Assembly (NCBI RefSeq): GCF_019649055.1
Contig: NW_026570459.1
Coordinates: 1 to 64,000, forward strand
DNA length: 64,000 nt
DNA from: Paramacrobiotus metropolitanus
Taxonomy: Eukaryota > Tardigrada > Eutardigrada > Parachela > Macrobiotidae
Direction: 5' to 3'
In this document: positions 44,201 to 53,936 of the stretch, piece by piece
Layout: the number at the start of each line of letters is the position of its first letter
Position numbering within the stretch: position 1 is the first letter of the stretch
Notes under the pieces: generated by a model
Seen by the model: only the letters and a program-made list of their open reading frames with translations
Told to the model about the DNA's origin: nothing
Databases searched by the model: none
Program-made: the position numbers and the translations under genes

Positions 44201-45525
44201 AAACAGCGGTGATCTCCGATGACATGCTCCTGGCACGTTTTGCAAAACATTTCTCCACAACGGTGTGCGGATCCCAACTTTCTCTTCATTAAGGAGTACA
44301 CACAACCACATTGAGTACACATTTTGACGGTACTGCAGATACTCCTTCGACTGCGAAACAGCACATCATTTCCCGGGCCCAGCTTGTGATGGTCGAAGCA
44401 AGATTGGCCATGAAACTTGCGATTGCAATCAGCGCAAAGCATAATGTTGACAATATCCATGGGACAATCCGCTCGCAGACACTGATTACACTGACCGCTA
44501 CATCTGTGACTTCTACGGTTGTTGTATCCTTTATTGCAGTTAAAACACCAGTAACAGCGACTGAAAAATGCCGGCATGGAAGTCAAGACATCAAAGTGCC
44601 GGTTATGTAATAAAAGGCAGATATGTTTGTCCTCCAGGTTCCCGCTGTACACAATGCTGCTGGCTTGCATCGTACTCACTACCACTATCTGGTAACCTGG
44701 CAATACTTTTCAAAAGCCGAAATGTCTGCAAGGGTGTACTCACGGATTGGAAGGCCGGCTTCTTCAATCAATTCCCGACAAACGCAGAATTTCTTGTTTT
44801 CCTTTCGCTATATGTCGGGCGTAATCTTTTCGGCCATCGGCAAACGCTTTTCCGATAACGAGGGCACGGGCCATACAGATATCGTCCACGTTGTTCACCA
44901 AAATCACTGACGTCATCCTCTTCAGTCTGTCGTACAATAACTTGGGTACGTCGCGGGCACACCGACCGGAAGGAATCTCCGTATGTTCTACAGAAACCCC
45001 AAATGAATCATCAATGGCAAATTCTTGGTGGGAATTCAGCACTTTTGAGATTTCTGCCATCCAGCGGCGCACTGTCAGCTGTGATCGTAAAGTTGGTGGA
45101 GTCCAAATAGGGAACGACAAATACGATGATTCCACAGACACTCGGACGTACTGATGAGCGGCCACACCCGCTAGCACAGCATCCAAAACGTGGTCCAAGA
45201 TACCCACTATTACTGCCGGTGCGTCACAAAATTTCACAGCATCCAAATCAAATACATGCACGTCAAAGCGTTTGAAATGCATATTGTACGTCTTCGAAAA
45301 CCGGTACCCATTCCGTTCCACCGTAACATGATCGACAACATTAAAATCTTCAGGGACGCCACCCCCAGCTTGGGGATCTTCATGAACCCAGTCCTCCAAT
45401 TCTGCCAACTCGGCAGCATCTTGGAGGTCTTGCTGCGATAAGGCTTCGTGCTGATCTACCCAATCTTCAAGTGCCGCGAGAGCAGCCGCATCAACAAGAT
45501 CTTCCTCCGTTAATTCGTAATCCAT
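41231..45525 (-). CDS. protein-primed family B DNA polymerase, seven exons, frame broken
   Basis: Exons (5' to 3'): 45525-44083, 43946-43809, 43757-42448, 42387-42106, 42048-41845, 41788-41709, 41649-~41240; all introns are GT-AG, of 136, 51, 60, 57, 56 and 59 nt. Exon 1 has an acidic start, a Cys/His-rich region (CYWCFNCNKGY) and Exo I (FFDFETY). Exo II lies at the exon 2/3 junction (HNFK, AFDGYF) and Exo III is FVDYCRNDVTVL. The palm has YFDVCSEYPF; the catalytic DTD is split by the last intron (YFDT before, then SIIFV). Frame changes near 44770, 44710, 43050 (TTTT), 42645 (GGG), 42155 and 41275. It replicates the element, primed by a protein. Confidence 0.9.
42400..42422 (-). promoter_or_regulatory. 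intronic ACACCCACGG motif, two copies
   Basis: In polymerase intron 3 (42388-42447), filling over a third of it; sense orientation. Confidence 0.65.
43958..44044 (-). promoter_or_regulatory. intronic ACACCCACGG motif, two pairs
   Basis: In polymerase intron 1 (43947-44082): pairs at 43958-43980 and 44022-44044, sense orientation. Confidence 0.7.
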
Positions 45526-45852
45526 TTACGAAAGAGCACCGTATCGCAAATAAGTCGAAATTCGACGACTAAAATTTGATTTTGGTCAGTTCTTGTACCA
45601 CCATAAAATCACTTTGGTGAAACCGAGACAACTAAAATTTAACTCCAGTTTGATATTTCCTCGCCACAAAATGCAACCGAACTTTTCAACGCATTTTCTT
45701 TTTTTTCAGGTTTATACGTACGTACAACAATTAAAGTACCAGTACAAATAACAGAAAAAGCACAAAATTAGTTTAGTTATCAAGCAGAAAACCAGTTAAT
45801 ACAATCATGACTGAAACAGTAACTAGAATAGCCATTACAACAAGAAAACTGA

Positions 45853-45875
45853 ACCGTGGGTGAACCCGCGGGTGT
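45853..45875 (-). promoter_or_regulatory. ACACCCACGG-like motif pair after ANP32-like stop
   Basis: ACACCCGCGGGTTCACCCAC on the - strand, ~50 bases 3' of the ANP32-like stop codon and 330 bases 5' of the polymerase start. Confidence 0.6.
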
Positions 45876-45923
45876 AGCATAACGCAAAATATAATCTGCG
45901 CATTCCGAAATAAGAAAAACAAT

Positions 45924-46973
45924 TTACTCAACCAAAACAACGTCGTCGTCCTTGCCATTGTCGCTGTCCTTCTTGTCGCCGTCGTCCTGGCCGCCGCCTT
46001 CGTGGTCACTGCCGTCCTCTTCATCCACTTCGTCCTCCGCCTCCGAGCACGAGTCCGGAATTACGTCGTCGCCTCCACTGCTGTCTGCTTCGTCTTCAGC
46101 CTCCGAGCACGAGTCCGGAATTACGTCGTCGCCTCCACTGCCGTCTGCTTCGTCTTCAGCCTCCGAGCCCGAGTCCGGCATTTCTTCATCGCTGCTGTGC
46201 ATCCAGTCTGGAGTTTCGGCACCAGGCAAAATCCAAGTGTGATCTACGAAGACACAAAAATTAGGCTTTTTGAAGGCGTAACTCGAAAACTTCCTGAAAG
46301 TTGGTTACCTGATTCGGCCATGGATTCGTCGTCGTCATTGTCTTCTTCTTCGCTGTCCGTTGCCGGTTCTATAAACATGAAGCGCTCTGAAAAATTACAT
46401 AATTTAACTAACCGTGGGTGTTACCGTGGGTGTTACATGGGCCTATCATTATAAAACTGCATTGACCAACCTTTCATTTCTTCGTCGCTGTCACTCTCAA
46501 AGTCCCCGCCGTCACCATCCCAACGCACGACCTGCGGTACCGCCAAAACCAGTTGCCGATGATGGGCTCTGGTGACGGTATTGGAGTAGAGGTCCACGGT
46601 CCGCAGGGCTGGCAGGTTCTTCAGTGGTTCCAGCTGTTGGACAGTGATGATGCCGTTATTGGCCAACGTCAGGCGCTTCAGATTAGGCGTGGTCCGGGCC
46701 AGGGCCGCCAGCTGGGGGGTTGTTCTCCGCGAACCCGAGACGGTTGTCATTCAGCTGGAGGAACGTCAGGTTCGGCATCAGTGGCAATCCGACAACGGAG
46801 GTCAATCCGCACGCGTTAGCCGACAAACAGCGCAGGTTGTAAAAACGCTGCAGCGGCAGACCCGTAAAGCTGGTAATGGGGAACTCGTCCAGGATGATGG
46901 TCTTGGCATCGTCCGGTTTGCCCTCCAAATAACCAACAATGTCGTACTGGGAATACACACCGCTATGAAACAT
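45924..46973 (-). CDS. ANP32-like leucine-rich acidic nuclear phosphoprotein (Polinton cargo)
   Basis: Exons 46973-46471, 46386-46309 and 46243-45924, with in-phase GT-AG junctions. Exon 1 encodes LRRs: RFYNLRCLSANACGLTSVVG, LPLMPNLTFLQLNDNRLG, then TPNLKRLTLANNGIITVQQL and ALRTVDLYSNTVTRAHHRQL, ending in an LRR cap like that of ANP32 (PQVVRWDG). Exons 2-3 are a long Asp/Glu tail with a ~60-nt duplicated unit (DVIPDSCSEAEDE twice). One frame change sits in a C6 run near 46720. LRR cap plus acidic tail defines ANP32 (PP2A inhibition, histone chaperoning, mRNA export, caspase activation in animals). It lies inside the TIRs, next to the polymerase. Confidence 0.8.
46411..46435 (-). promoter_or_regulatory. 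intronic ACACCCACGG motif, two copies
   Basis: In ANP32-like intron 1 (46387-46470), sense orientation; CCGTGGGTGTTACCGTGGGT on the + strand. Confidence 0.7.
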
Positions 46974-47111
46974 TGTAACGTATAGGAAAAAACCAGAGTA
47001 GTGAAAAGGATACTACAGTAAAGTATCGAAATAAAATGCAAACAAATTACAGGTATTACAAGTGCAGGCAATTACCGGACTGCAGTGTGCAGTACGCTTT
47101 ATAGCTGCAAA

Positions 47112-47192
47112 TTTGCCATGCAAAATTGTCTGAGCGTGAACACAATAGAAATCCCGTAGTATTGCATGGGAAAAGTTTGCCTTGCAATTTGC
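47112..47192. promoter_or_regulatory. two TTGCCTTGCAA-like boxes upstream of ANP32-like gene
   Basis: TTTGCCATGCAAAATTG at 47112-47128 and GTTTGCCTTGCAATTTGCC at 47175-47193, 140-220 bases upstream of the ANP32-like ATG. Confidence 0.5.
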
Positions 47193-47307
47193 CGGACAGA
47201 ATGATTGACAGGCAGTTCGATTATTGGTAACCGCGCTATCGCAGGTGGTGAGTACTGCGACACACAATCTCTATTAGTGACTGCCCTACCTATAGCAATA
47301 CACAGTA

Positions 47308-47445
47308 CACAATTAACGTAACTGCCGCTTCGCATTTTAGTGCCAACATACGGTGGGGGTTCTGGTAGAGACAGCCGCCACTTGTATTGCGGCTGCCCCA
47401 CCTGTATTGGGCAAACTCTATGAGGGACCCGACCCTCCTGCTGCT
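47308..47445 (-). repeat. Polinton right terminal inverted repeat
   Basis: Complement of the left repeat; the outer 93 bases match closely and the end is CCTCCTGCTGCT at 47445, directly against serpin coding sequence. Confidence 0.9.
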
Positions 47446-48496
47446 CATGTCCGTACTACAGCGGATGCGAAACTTGGGTAGGAGGATGTAGGGCGTACCA
47501 TCGGGTAAACTTTTTCTGTAGCCAGGATAACAGTCGCTGAATTGTTAACATATCTATTAACGTCCGCATTCCATCATCCGAATTCTCCGCAGGTAACAAA
47601 ACCATAACACTAAATTTCCTTCCCTTTACTTCCATGACGATTATTTTTGGATCACCGGCCTCGACAACGGCCCTGGCGTAATGCAAAACATTGTAGTGCC
47701 GGATGCAGGCATACTCTTCTTTCATAAAATTAACAGTCTTTTCCACACCGCCGGGGCAATGAAAGATGCCCTGCTTAGTATGTCTCGGATTAAATGGCGC
47801 TGCCCATTGACCGGCAAAATCTATGATGTTGATCAGGATTAGCGCTGCATTAGGCCGGCCTTGAGTAAGGAATGCCGTAACTTTCCCGTCGGTCTTCTCC
47901 GCAACGAACTGATTGACCACCTCCACCGCTCTATCAGGAGCATTTTGGAATGGCGTCGGAATAAACCGGCATTGTATGGACGTCTCCACGGTTTCCCGAT
48001 ACTGAGCGTCTAAGCGACAGTTGTCATCATAGAACACAGCACTGGTGCTATTCAGAGCACCATCCGTGTTCACGGCATCTAAGCTCTGTGTTTAGTCGGC
48101 AAAAGACCTTTCGTCAGCACACAACAACTTCGACAGCGATGCATGCAGTTCCCCATCGGTTCCGGGCAAGAGCGCTGTGAGGACAAGTTCCGCGGAGTAG
48201 GGACTGATAACAAGGTTTCTGGTGGGAAAACAACAAGTTTCTAAAGCCGCTTTGAAAGCTTCCACGGCCAGTTTACTCTCTGTACTGACACTATACCCGG
48301 TCGCAAAGTGTGATAAAAGTTTCCCATGAGTAATCTTGTCTTCTACGGGTTTGGCTGAACTGTTTCGTCCTATACATCCTCCAAAGCATTCCAGCAACTT
48401 CCACATTACAATTAGCGATGTCTGGCAGAGCAGACTGGCAAATGATTTAATAATATTTGGTTTAGCACTGTTAAACGAAGGCAAAAGCAGCAGCAC
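47446..48496 (-). pseudogene. serpin gene, interrupted and truncated by the Polinton
   Basis: The real start is probably the Met at about 48406 (MWKLLECF); upstream codons are hydrophobic and may be leader. Serpin helix B region: NLVISPYSAELVLTALLPGT. Strand 3A/helix F region: ALILINIIDFAGQWAAPFNP. Strand 5A-like: LLPKFRIRCSTDM in a shifted frame next to the Polinton end. Breaks: an in-frame TAA at 48092-48094 and a frame change near 47495. The reactive-centre loop and C-terminus are missing and are not found beyond the other Polinton end. Serpins inhibit serine or cysteine proteases; this copy cannot. Confidence 0.8.
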
Positions 48497-48539
48497 TGCT
48501 TGGTTTTCTTGTGAGAAGCAGAAAACAAAATAATTATAC

Positions 48540-49560
48540 GTATCTGATGATCAGAAGTGCTTAAACATCATACAAACGAGAGAAGCGATCGCACTGAAAG
48601 GAAGAAGTATGTTGTACACGTTTACAACACAGTAGTGCTATACTTGTGTTGTTATTCCTATGCTTAGCGAGAACATGTGCTCATCCACAGTTCGTCCATA
48701 ATTATGTGCTCTAATACGCCGACGTTTATGTACAGGGTTGCTTTCCGTGCAGCTGCATGTTGGCACGACTCGTATTCTACCCTTAGGGCCTAGTAATAGC
48801 TGCTGTATGCGTAACAAGCGATCGATACTGACAGCGCTGAATCACAGAAGGCCTTCTTTTCCATGCGGTTTGTTGAGGGTATCAACTCATCATCGATTCT
48901 TCCCATGCATGCTTATGACGAGCCGTTGGGGCAAAAAGGTTTTATGTACAGTATGTTATGTTACGCTTGTTATAATATGCTATTATGTACTTGTTATATG
49001 TTATGATACGCTTGTAGTGTAGTGATTGCCATGCTACTCATGTCAGTCCTGTTACGCTTGATACTGTTTCGTGTTTCATTTTATCGTGAAATCGTTTGTA
49101 TCATAATTATATTTGCTTCGGATTCAGAGCCAGAAATCTTCACAATTTAAGTGAGCAAATATTATTTTTGTACGGACTATAGACAAGCGATATCGTAATA
49201 ACACGTTTTACACATCATATTAAATGAGCAAGTCTCGAATGAAGCCATCGAAAAATCTTACGGCATGGTATGCCAGAAATTTTAACGATGATAAAAACTG
49301 ATTCAGATTACTTTTCCCTAAAGCAAGGGCAACACGTGCTGCGACTGCCATACTAGTGGTAAATATTTAAAAATTTATCTTTAAGGTCAACTGGTGTGCA
49401 CAGGCCCACGCCCACGCAGGGTCTTACTGCAAGAGTTGCTAAAAGTTTTGAAAAATTAAATAAATTACTTAATTTTTAAAACAATTCTTTTAAATCTTGG
49501 TCCTGTATTGAAAAGGTACTCATCAAACTTCGGCAAGAGTTACCGAATAACGTAACCGAC
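48540..49560. other. no gene seen
   Basis: AT-rich; TTATGTTA/ACGCTTGTTAT words are reiterated at 48935-49020. No coding frame is supported. Confidence 0.5.
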
Positions 49561-49569
49561 TTAAAGGTC

Positions 49570-49760
49570 ACAGCAGAAGATGTATTGTCCATTCGTAACA
49601 GTGTGAAAAGGTTTTAAGGGAAGCGACGATACATGGTACCAAATTCGAATACATGCACAAACCTGAGAGTGCGCGAAAGCCAAAGTTTTCATGCATGTAC
49701 CCAAATTTGGCGACATGTAATCGGAAGTTACCGTTTTCTTTAACAAAAGTTACACAATGC
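49570..49760. repeat. dispersed repeat fragment related to 59478-60507
   Basis: Contains GAGTGCGCGAAAGCCAAAGT and CATGCATGTACCCAAATTTG, similar in order to the GTGCGCGAAAGCGAA and CAATGTACACGC blocks at 60440-60475. Confidence 0.4.
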
Positions 49761-50015
49761 GCTAGCAATATACAACATTTGAAATATGACTATGCTCTGG
49801 CTACTGGCCCTGCTGAAATATTACTGTGCACAGTAATATAGTACACGGGTAATGACTGTGCTCAGTGTGCAGTGTGCACTGAGTATCTTGGCCTTTACGC
49901 CCTTAATTCCTCGACAAGCTTATACATACGCAAAATAGTGCATACATTATAATAATTTTAGGATTTAATCAGTACCAATAAAATATTAATGAATAATTTT
50001 AGTACCAACTTACCG

Positions 50016-50363
50016 TACAAGCCCGTCCGGAGTTAGAGCACGATAGAGAACGGCGAACAACGTAAATTCATGGGTTACGCCAAACAACATACTACGCCAC
50101 GGCACCCCACACTTTTTGAACACGTAACATGCTTTTGACTGGCTGGTGGCTTGGTGCACGCCATATATTTTAATGAGTATACTCGTAATTGCCGGGCGGA
50201 AGGTGGCTAGAAAACAGTCGGTGCAGTAAGGGACAATCTAACTGCGGAGCGCATTTACGCATTGTGGTAGAAGTAGTGTAGTGGCCATCGTGCTGAGCGC
50301 TAACCTCGCGCTTATTATGCGTTAGCTGTTCTCTATCGTGCTCTAACTCCGGACGGGCTTGTA
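50016..50363. mobile_element. MITE with TACAAGCCCGTCC ends
   Basis: Left end TACAAGCCCGTCCGGAGTTA and ~35 further bases are the complement of the right end (CTAACTCCGGACGGGCTTGT, then A). TA flanks are consistent with a TA target duplication. 348 bp, no ORF. Confidence 0.8.
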
Positions 50364-50639
50364 TATGATCCTCATCGTAGATACAACTTGGTTTGCATGA
50401 AAACCGACCCGTTGCGAAACTATCAAAAGTATGGTTTACTGGTTGGTTTTCGAGGTATAACTTATGCTTTCCCATTTTATTATTTTGTTCAAGCGGCTTG
50501 ATCAAGTTTAATTTACTGACGATTATTATTTACATAGTTTAACTTGCTATAATATTGTTATGACTAGGAAAAAGTTCAACATTTTTAAAGGCGACAGGGC
50601 TTCCATATACCTAATCTACTTAAATGCAAGCATTACAAT

Positions 50640-50800
50640 GGCAAACTAAATATACTTCTACACTTCTACTACACTACACGCTTCCTACTACACTACACAC
50701 TTCTACACACTTCCTACTACACTACACACTTCTACTACACTACACACTTCTTCTACACTTCTTCTACACTTCTAAATATACTTTTGCGCACTTCTATACT
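50640..50800 (+). repeat. CTACACTTCTACTACACTA microsatellite-like tract
   Basis: Short irregular tandem array of ACACTTCTACT/ACACTACAC words. Confidence 0.85.
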
Positions 50801-50868
50801 TTTTTACAGCAATAACGCGGTGAACACTTTTTTACATGGTTTTATTGCATTCTGTAGCGAATGATTTG

Positions 50869-51500
50869 TACGAGGCGTGTGTCCCTTGCTTAGATAGAGC
50901 ACTTTTACCTTACCATACTAAGATAACTGTGCCCGTGTTGTGCAGCGCTGTCAACCACCCAAAGATGGCAACGTTAGGGAGAATTTGAAAAATCTGTTGA
51001 AATTAGTTGATAACTAGTTAAATATTCATTCGTGAATGTGGGAAAACTGTTCAAGAATATCTCAAAGATGTAGAAAATCCATTGAAGATTTTGATACCAG
51101 TAAGTCAGATTTAGAGCGACTGAAATAAATTATTTCATTTCTGTTTCAGACTTAGCATAGTACATGCTGAAGGGTCCACGAAGAGATCCTATAGCGTGTC
51201 TAATACGAGAAACTACAACTTGTTTCAGCTGCACTAAACTTATGTATATTACTTGGCATCAAAAACTTGTGAATTTTTTCTGCATCTTTGAGGTATTACA
51301 ACAGTTCTGTTCCCACATTCACGAGATGTGAGCACCTGAAGTTATCAACGGCTGAATCAACACATTTTTCAAATTCGTCTCTAGCGTTGCCATCTCTGGG
51401 TGGTTGACAGCGCTGCACATTGAGTGAACAACGCGGGCACAGTTATCTAAGTATGGTAAGGTAAATGTGCTCTATCTAAGTAAGGGACACACGCCTCGTA
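50869..51500. mobile_element. foldback element with TACGAGGCGTGTGTCCCTT ends
   Basis: The left ~135 bases (50869-51003) are matched in inverted order by 51363-51500, including CAGCGCTGTCAACCACCC and its complement. Similarity continues inward with gaps, so most of the 632 bp can fold. Termini CGAGGCGTGTGTCCCTT flanked by TA. Non-coding. Confidence 0.85.
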
Positions 51501-51539
51501 TAGGTATTACCGGTATCACGTAAAATCATTTGACAACCG

Positions 51540-51930
51540 TTTGTGCGCGCAACATCCGGCTGGAAAAATATGGGTAAAACAATAATTTTCTTAGCTTACA
51601 TGCAAACATGCAAACCGGTGGAAAGGTCTTATTATGGACCGTTCTCCTTTAAAGTTTTCAAGAAGTGCAAATAAGCATAAAGGTCGTTTCGACACAGAAC
51701 CAGGTTTCTTTCATGCTTTCCAAATTTTAAAGTGAATTTTAAAAAAAATTTAAAATTCATTTGGAAACTGGAAAAAAATCCAGAGTTCTGGTACCGTGTT
51801 AAACAAACAATCTGCAGGCTTATCCGTGCAATTCGGTGCAAAACTTTGGGCCATTCATAATGAGACTTTTGGTGCACCTTCCTGCGCTTACAGTTTTCGG
51901 AATCTTGTTTCACCCGAAACTTTGTCAAAG
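51540..51930 (+). repeat. dispersed repeat, homologous to 59610-59830
   Basis: Shares blocks in the same order with 59610-59830: GTGCGCGCAACATCCGG, TTATTATGGACCGTTC, CATAAAGGTCGTTTCGACAC, then AAATTCATTT. Diverged copy, non-coding. Confidence 0.65.
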
Positions 51931-52845
51931 CATTTAAGAGTGTTCAGTTTTTCTATACGAGTATCGTTCTAAACTTTTGCTAACAGACGAACACAACCAT
52001 CCTTCATGCCTCGTTCTCGCTTCGCTGACCTTGGAATCTGCTGAAACTGTGCGTGTATACTAAATTATTAAATAACTGATTCCTAACGGTTTCAGGATCA
52101 TCATCAGCATACGCAACATAGTGCATACAGTATAATCCAAAAAGTTGGTACGTATCCTTATAAATTCAATATTCAGAAAAGTAAATGTGGTGCGGTTCTA
52201 CGAGTATATAGACTATATAATCCATGCATTTTACTTGTGTAATCAACGTCCACAAGAATCTTGATGTGAAGTACAATAAAACCTGAAGACTACCGGGCAC
52301 ACACACCGCCGGGTAGGAACCGTATTTATTACTCGGGTATATGCATTTTACAACGGCTGCCCCATGGGTTGTAAAGGCACCCTGGAGTTCAAGTCGATTA
52401 CACCGCTGTGTTACAGGGCAGTGTCGCAGCTTATCTTTGATACTCGTACTAAATTTTACTAGAGAAGTGCACCGCAGTTGGCTAGCACTAAAAGACCGAA
52501 GCGAAGCGGAAAACCAAAATTATTGCATCCACCTTTAGGAAAATATATTTACCCAAATTTTTACTACTTATTCCACTTAATTATTTTAATGAATTATTAT
52601 TTCCGGATTTGTTTTAAAAGTAATTAATTCGTGATCGACGTGACCGATGTGACCGACAAAAATCCCGTTTTCCTTTACATAGAGGACCTCTGCTTCGCTT
52701 CGGTCGATTAACATTAACCGGCTTTGCAGCGTTCGGATTTTCTCGTAAAACCTGCTGAGTAAAAACTTATAATAATTAAACAAGGATTTTGCAAACAAGA
52801 TGTGTATGTTAGGCTATTGCGCAGTATTTTTTACGCAAGAACCCC
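51931..52845. other. no gene; two dispersed-repeat pieces
   Basis: 52450-52510 is an inverted copy of 22320-22378 (CTAGCACTAAAAGACCGAAG) and 52625-52715 a copy of 13570-13665 (GCTTCGCTTCGGTCGATTA). Otherwise anonymous. Confidence 0.55.
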
Positions 52846-53393
52846 CTGTGAGCCATGGCTTCACTGGCGTTCACCCTCACGACTACGGCGCTATGCTGCA
52901 TGACGTGTCTGTGTTGTGTCTCTTCTGATTGGCTGACGGCTAAAGACGTTCATTGTCTGTACCCAAAGTGGGTGGCGCCCAGCGCGGCTGAGAGCGTGAT
53001 GGATTTGGCTCTCTGCGCGGTGTTGATTAGTGTTGTTTGATCAGAGATATTATGATAGATCCAGTTGATCTATATACGGCAACCAGAACTGAACTGATTC
53101 CGCGTAGTGAGCAATGCTGTAAAGTATTGCGAGCAGCGAAATAACACGCGAAGCCGCACAGCTAATTGCTAACTTTTAATGAATATTGAAAGTTCCGACA
53201 AGCGAAAATCAACACTGCGCCACACAGCGCGAACATCAAACGGAGAGCCAAATCAACGCTGCTCCGCACGTGCTAAGTCCTGCCCACATAAGGCGCACGT
53301 CAGCCAATCAGATGCGAAACACAACACAACACGGACACGTCATCGGCGCGCAGCGTTGCGAGCGTGAACGCCAGTGAATCCCTCGCTCACAGA
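52846..53393. mobile_element. foldback element, ~550 bp
   Basis: Left arm 52848-52955 (CTGTGAGCCATGGCTTCACT, GATGACGTGT-like block, CTGATTGGCTGACG) is matched inverted by 53285-53391 (CGTCAGCCAATCAGATG, GACACGTCATCGG, AGTGAATCCCTCGCTCACAG). The small ORFs in each arm are mirror images and not genes. Confidence 0.8.
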
Positions 53394-53936
53394 GATGATT
53401 GATGCTCATTAAAGTGTACTATGCTAGCTGGCTGCCGTGCGTTGCGCATTTATCCACACAACTGTAGCTATTTACACTACACGGGATCCTGTCAATCTGG
53501 GTCTCCGTCCTGGATTCTTCCTGAGTCCATGGTAACACGCCCATGTTACAGTAGACTTCATAAAGATGTTACATCTACAGTCGTATAGCGATAAGCACAC
53601 AAAGTATGCATGGATATTCTGGTTTGACTAGTAGACCCCGCGCAAACTGCGCGGAATAAATCGGCGATAAAATGATATTTAGGAAATCCATAAACCCACG
53701 AATACAAATTTAGTTTTATTGTGCGGAAAGTATAAGAATATACTGAGTATTATTATTGCATTTCATTGGCAAGTACAGATAGATCTGCCAAATATAGTAG
53801 TAGCAGTTAGCCTGTATCAGTTTGCTAATTAAATGTTTGAGGTCGTTTTGAGAAAACCTTATCCCGTTCCGCTGACTTCAGAATAACCTTAAATTAGACC
53901 CGAAAATTTAAAATTTTCCAGAAACATGCCCTTTTT

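Larger units (their letters stand above)
25791..47445. mobile_element. Maverick/Polinton virus-like DNA transposon, ~21.7 kb
   Basis: Bounded by inverted repeats that start AGCAGCAGGAGGGTCGGGTC at 25791 and end with its complement at 47445. Polintons characteristically begin 5'-AG. Hallmark genes lie inside: protein-primed family B polymerase, retroviral-type integrase with chromodomain, FtsK/HerA packaging ATPase, adenain-like protease, double-jelly-roll capsid and minor capsid. The length is slightly above the usual 15-20 kb, accounted for by cargo (TBP-like, PC4-like, ANP32-like, IAP-like and a repeat-rich gene). No 6-bp target duplication is visible: AGAATA precedes the left end and CATGTC follows the right end. 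Confidence 0.92.

Noticed and set aside
46002-46454. 150-codon + strand frame (Ser/Val-rich)
   Set aside because: Complement of the acidic ANP32-like tail.
52855-53377. Two small ORFs starting MASLAFTLTTT and MKVPTSENQH
   Set aside because: Both lie in the complementary arms of one foldback element and mirror each other.
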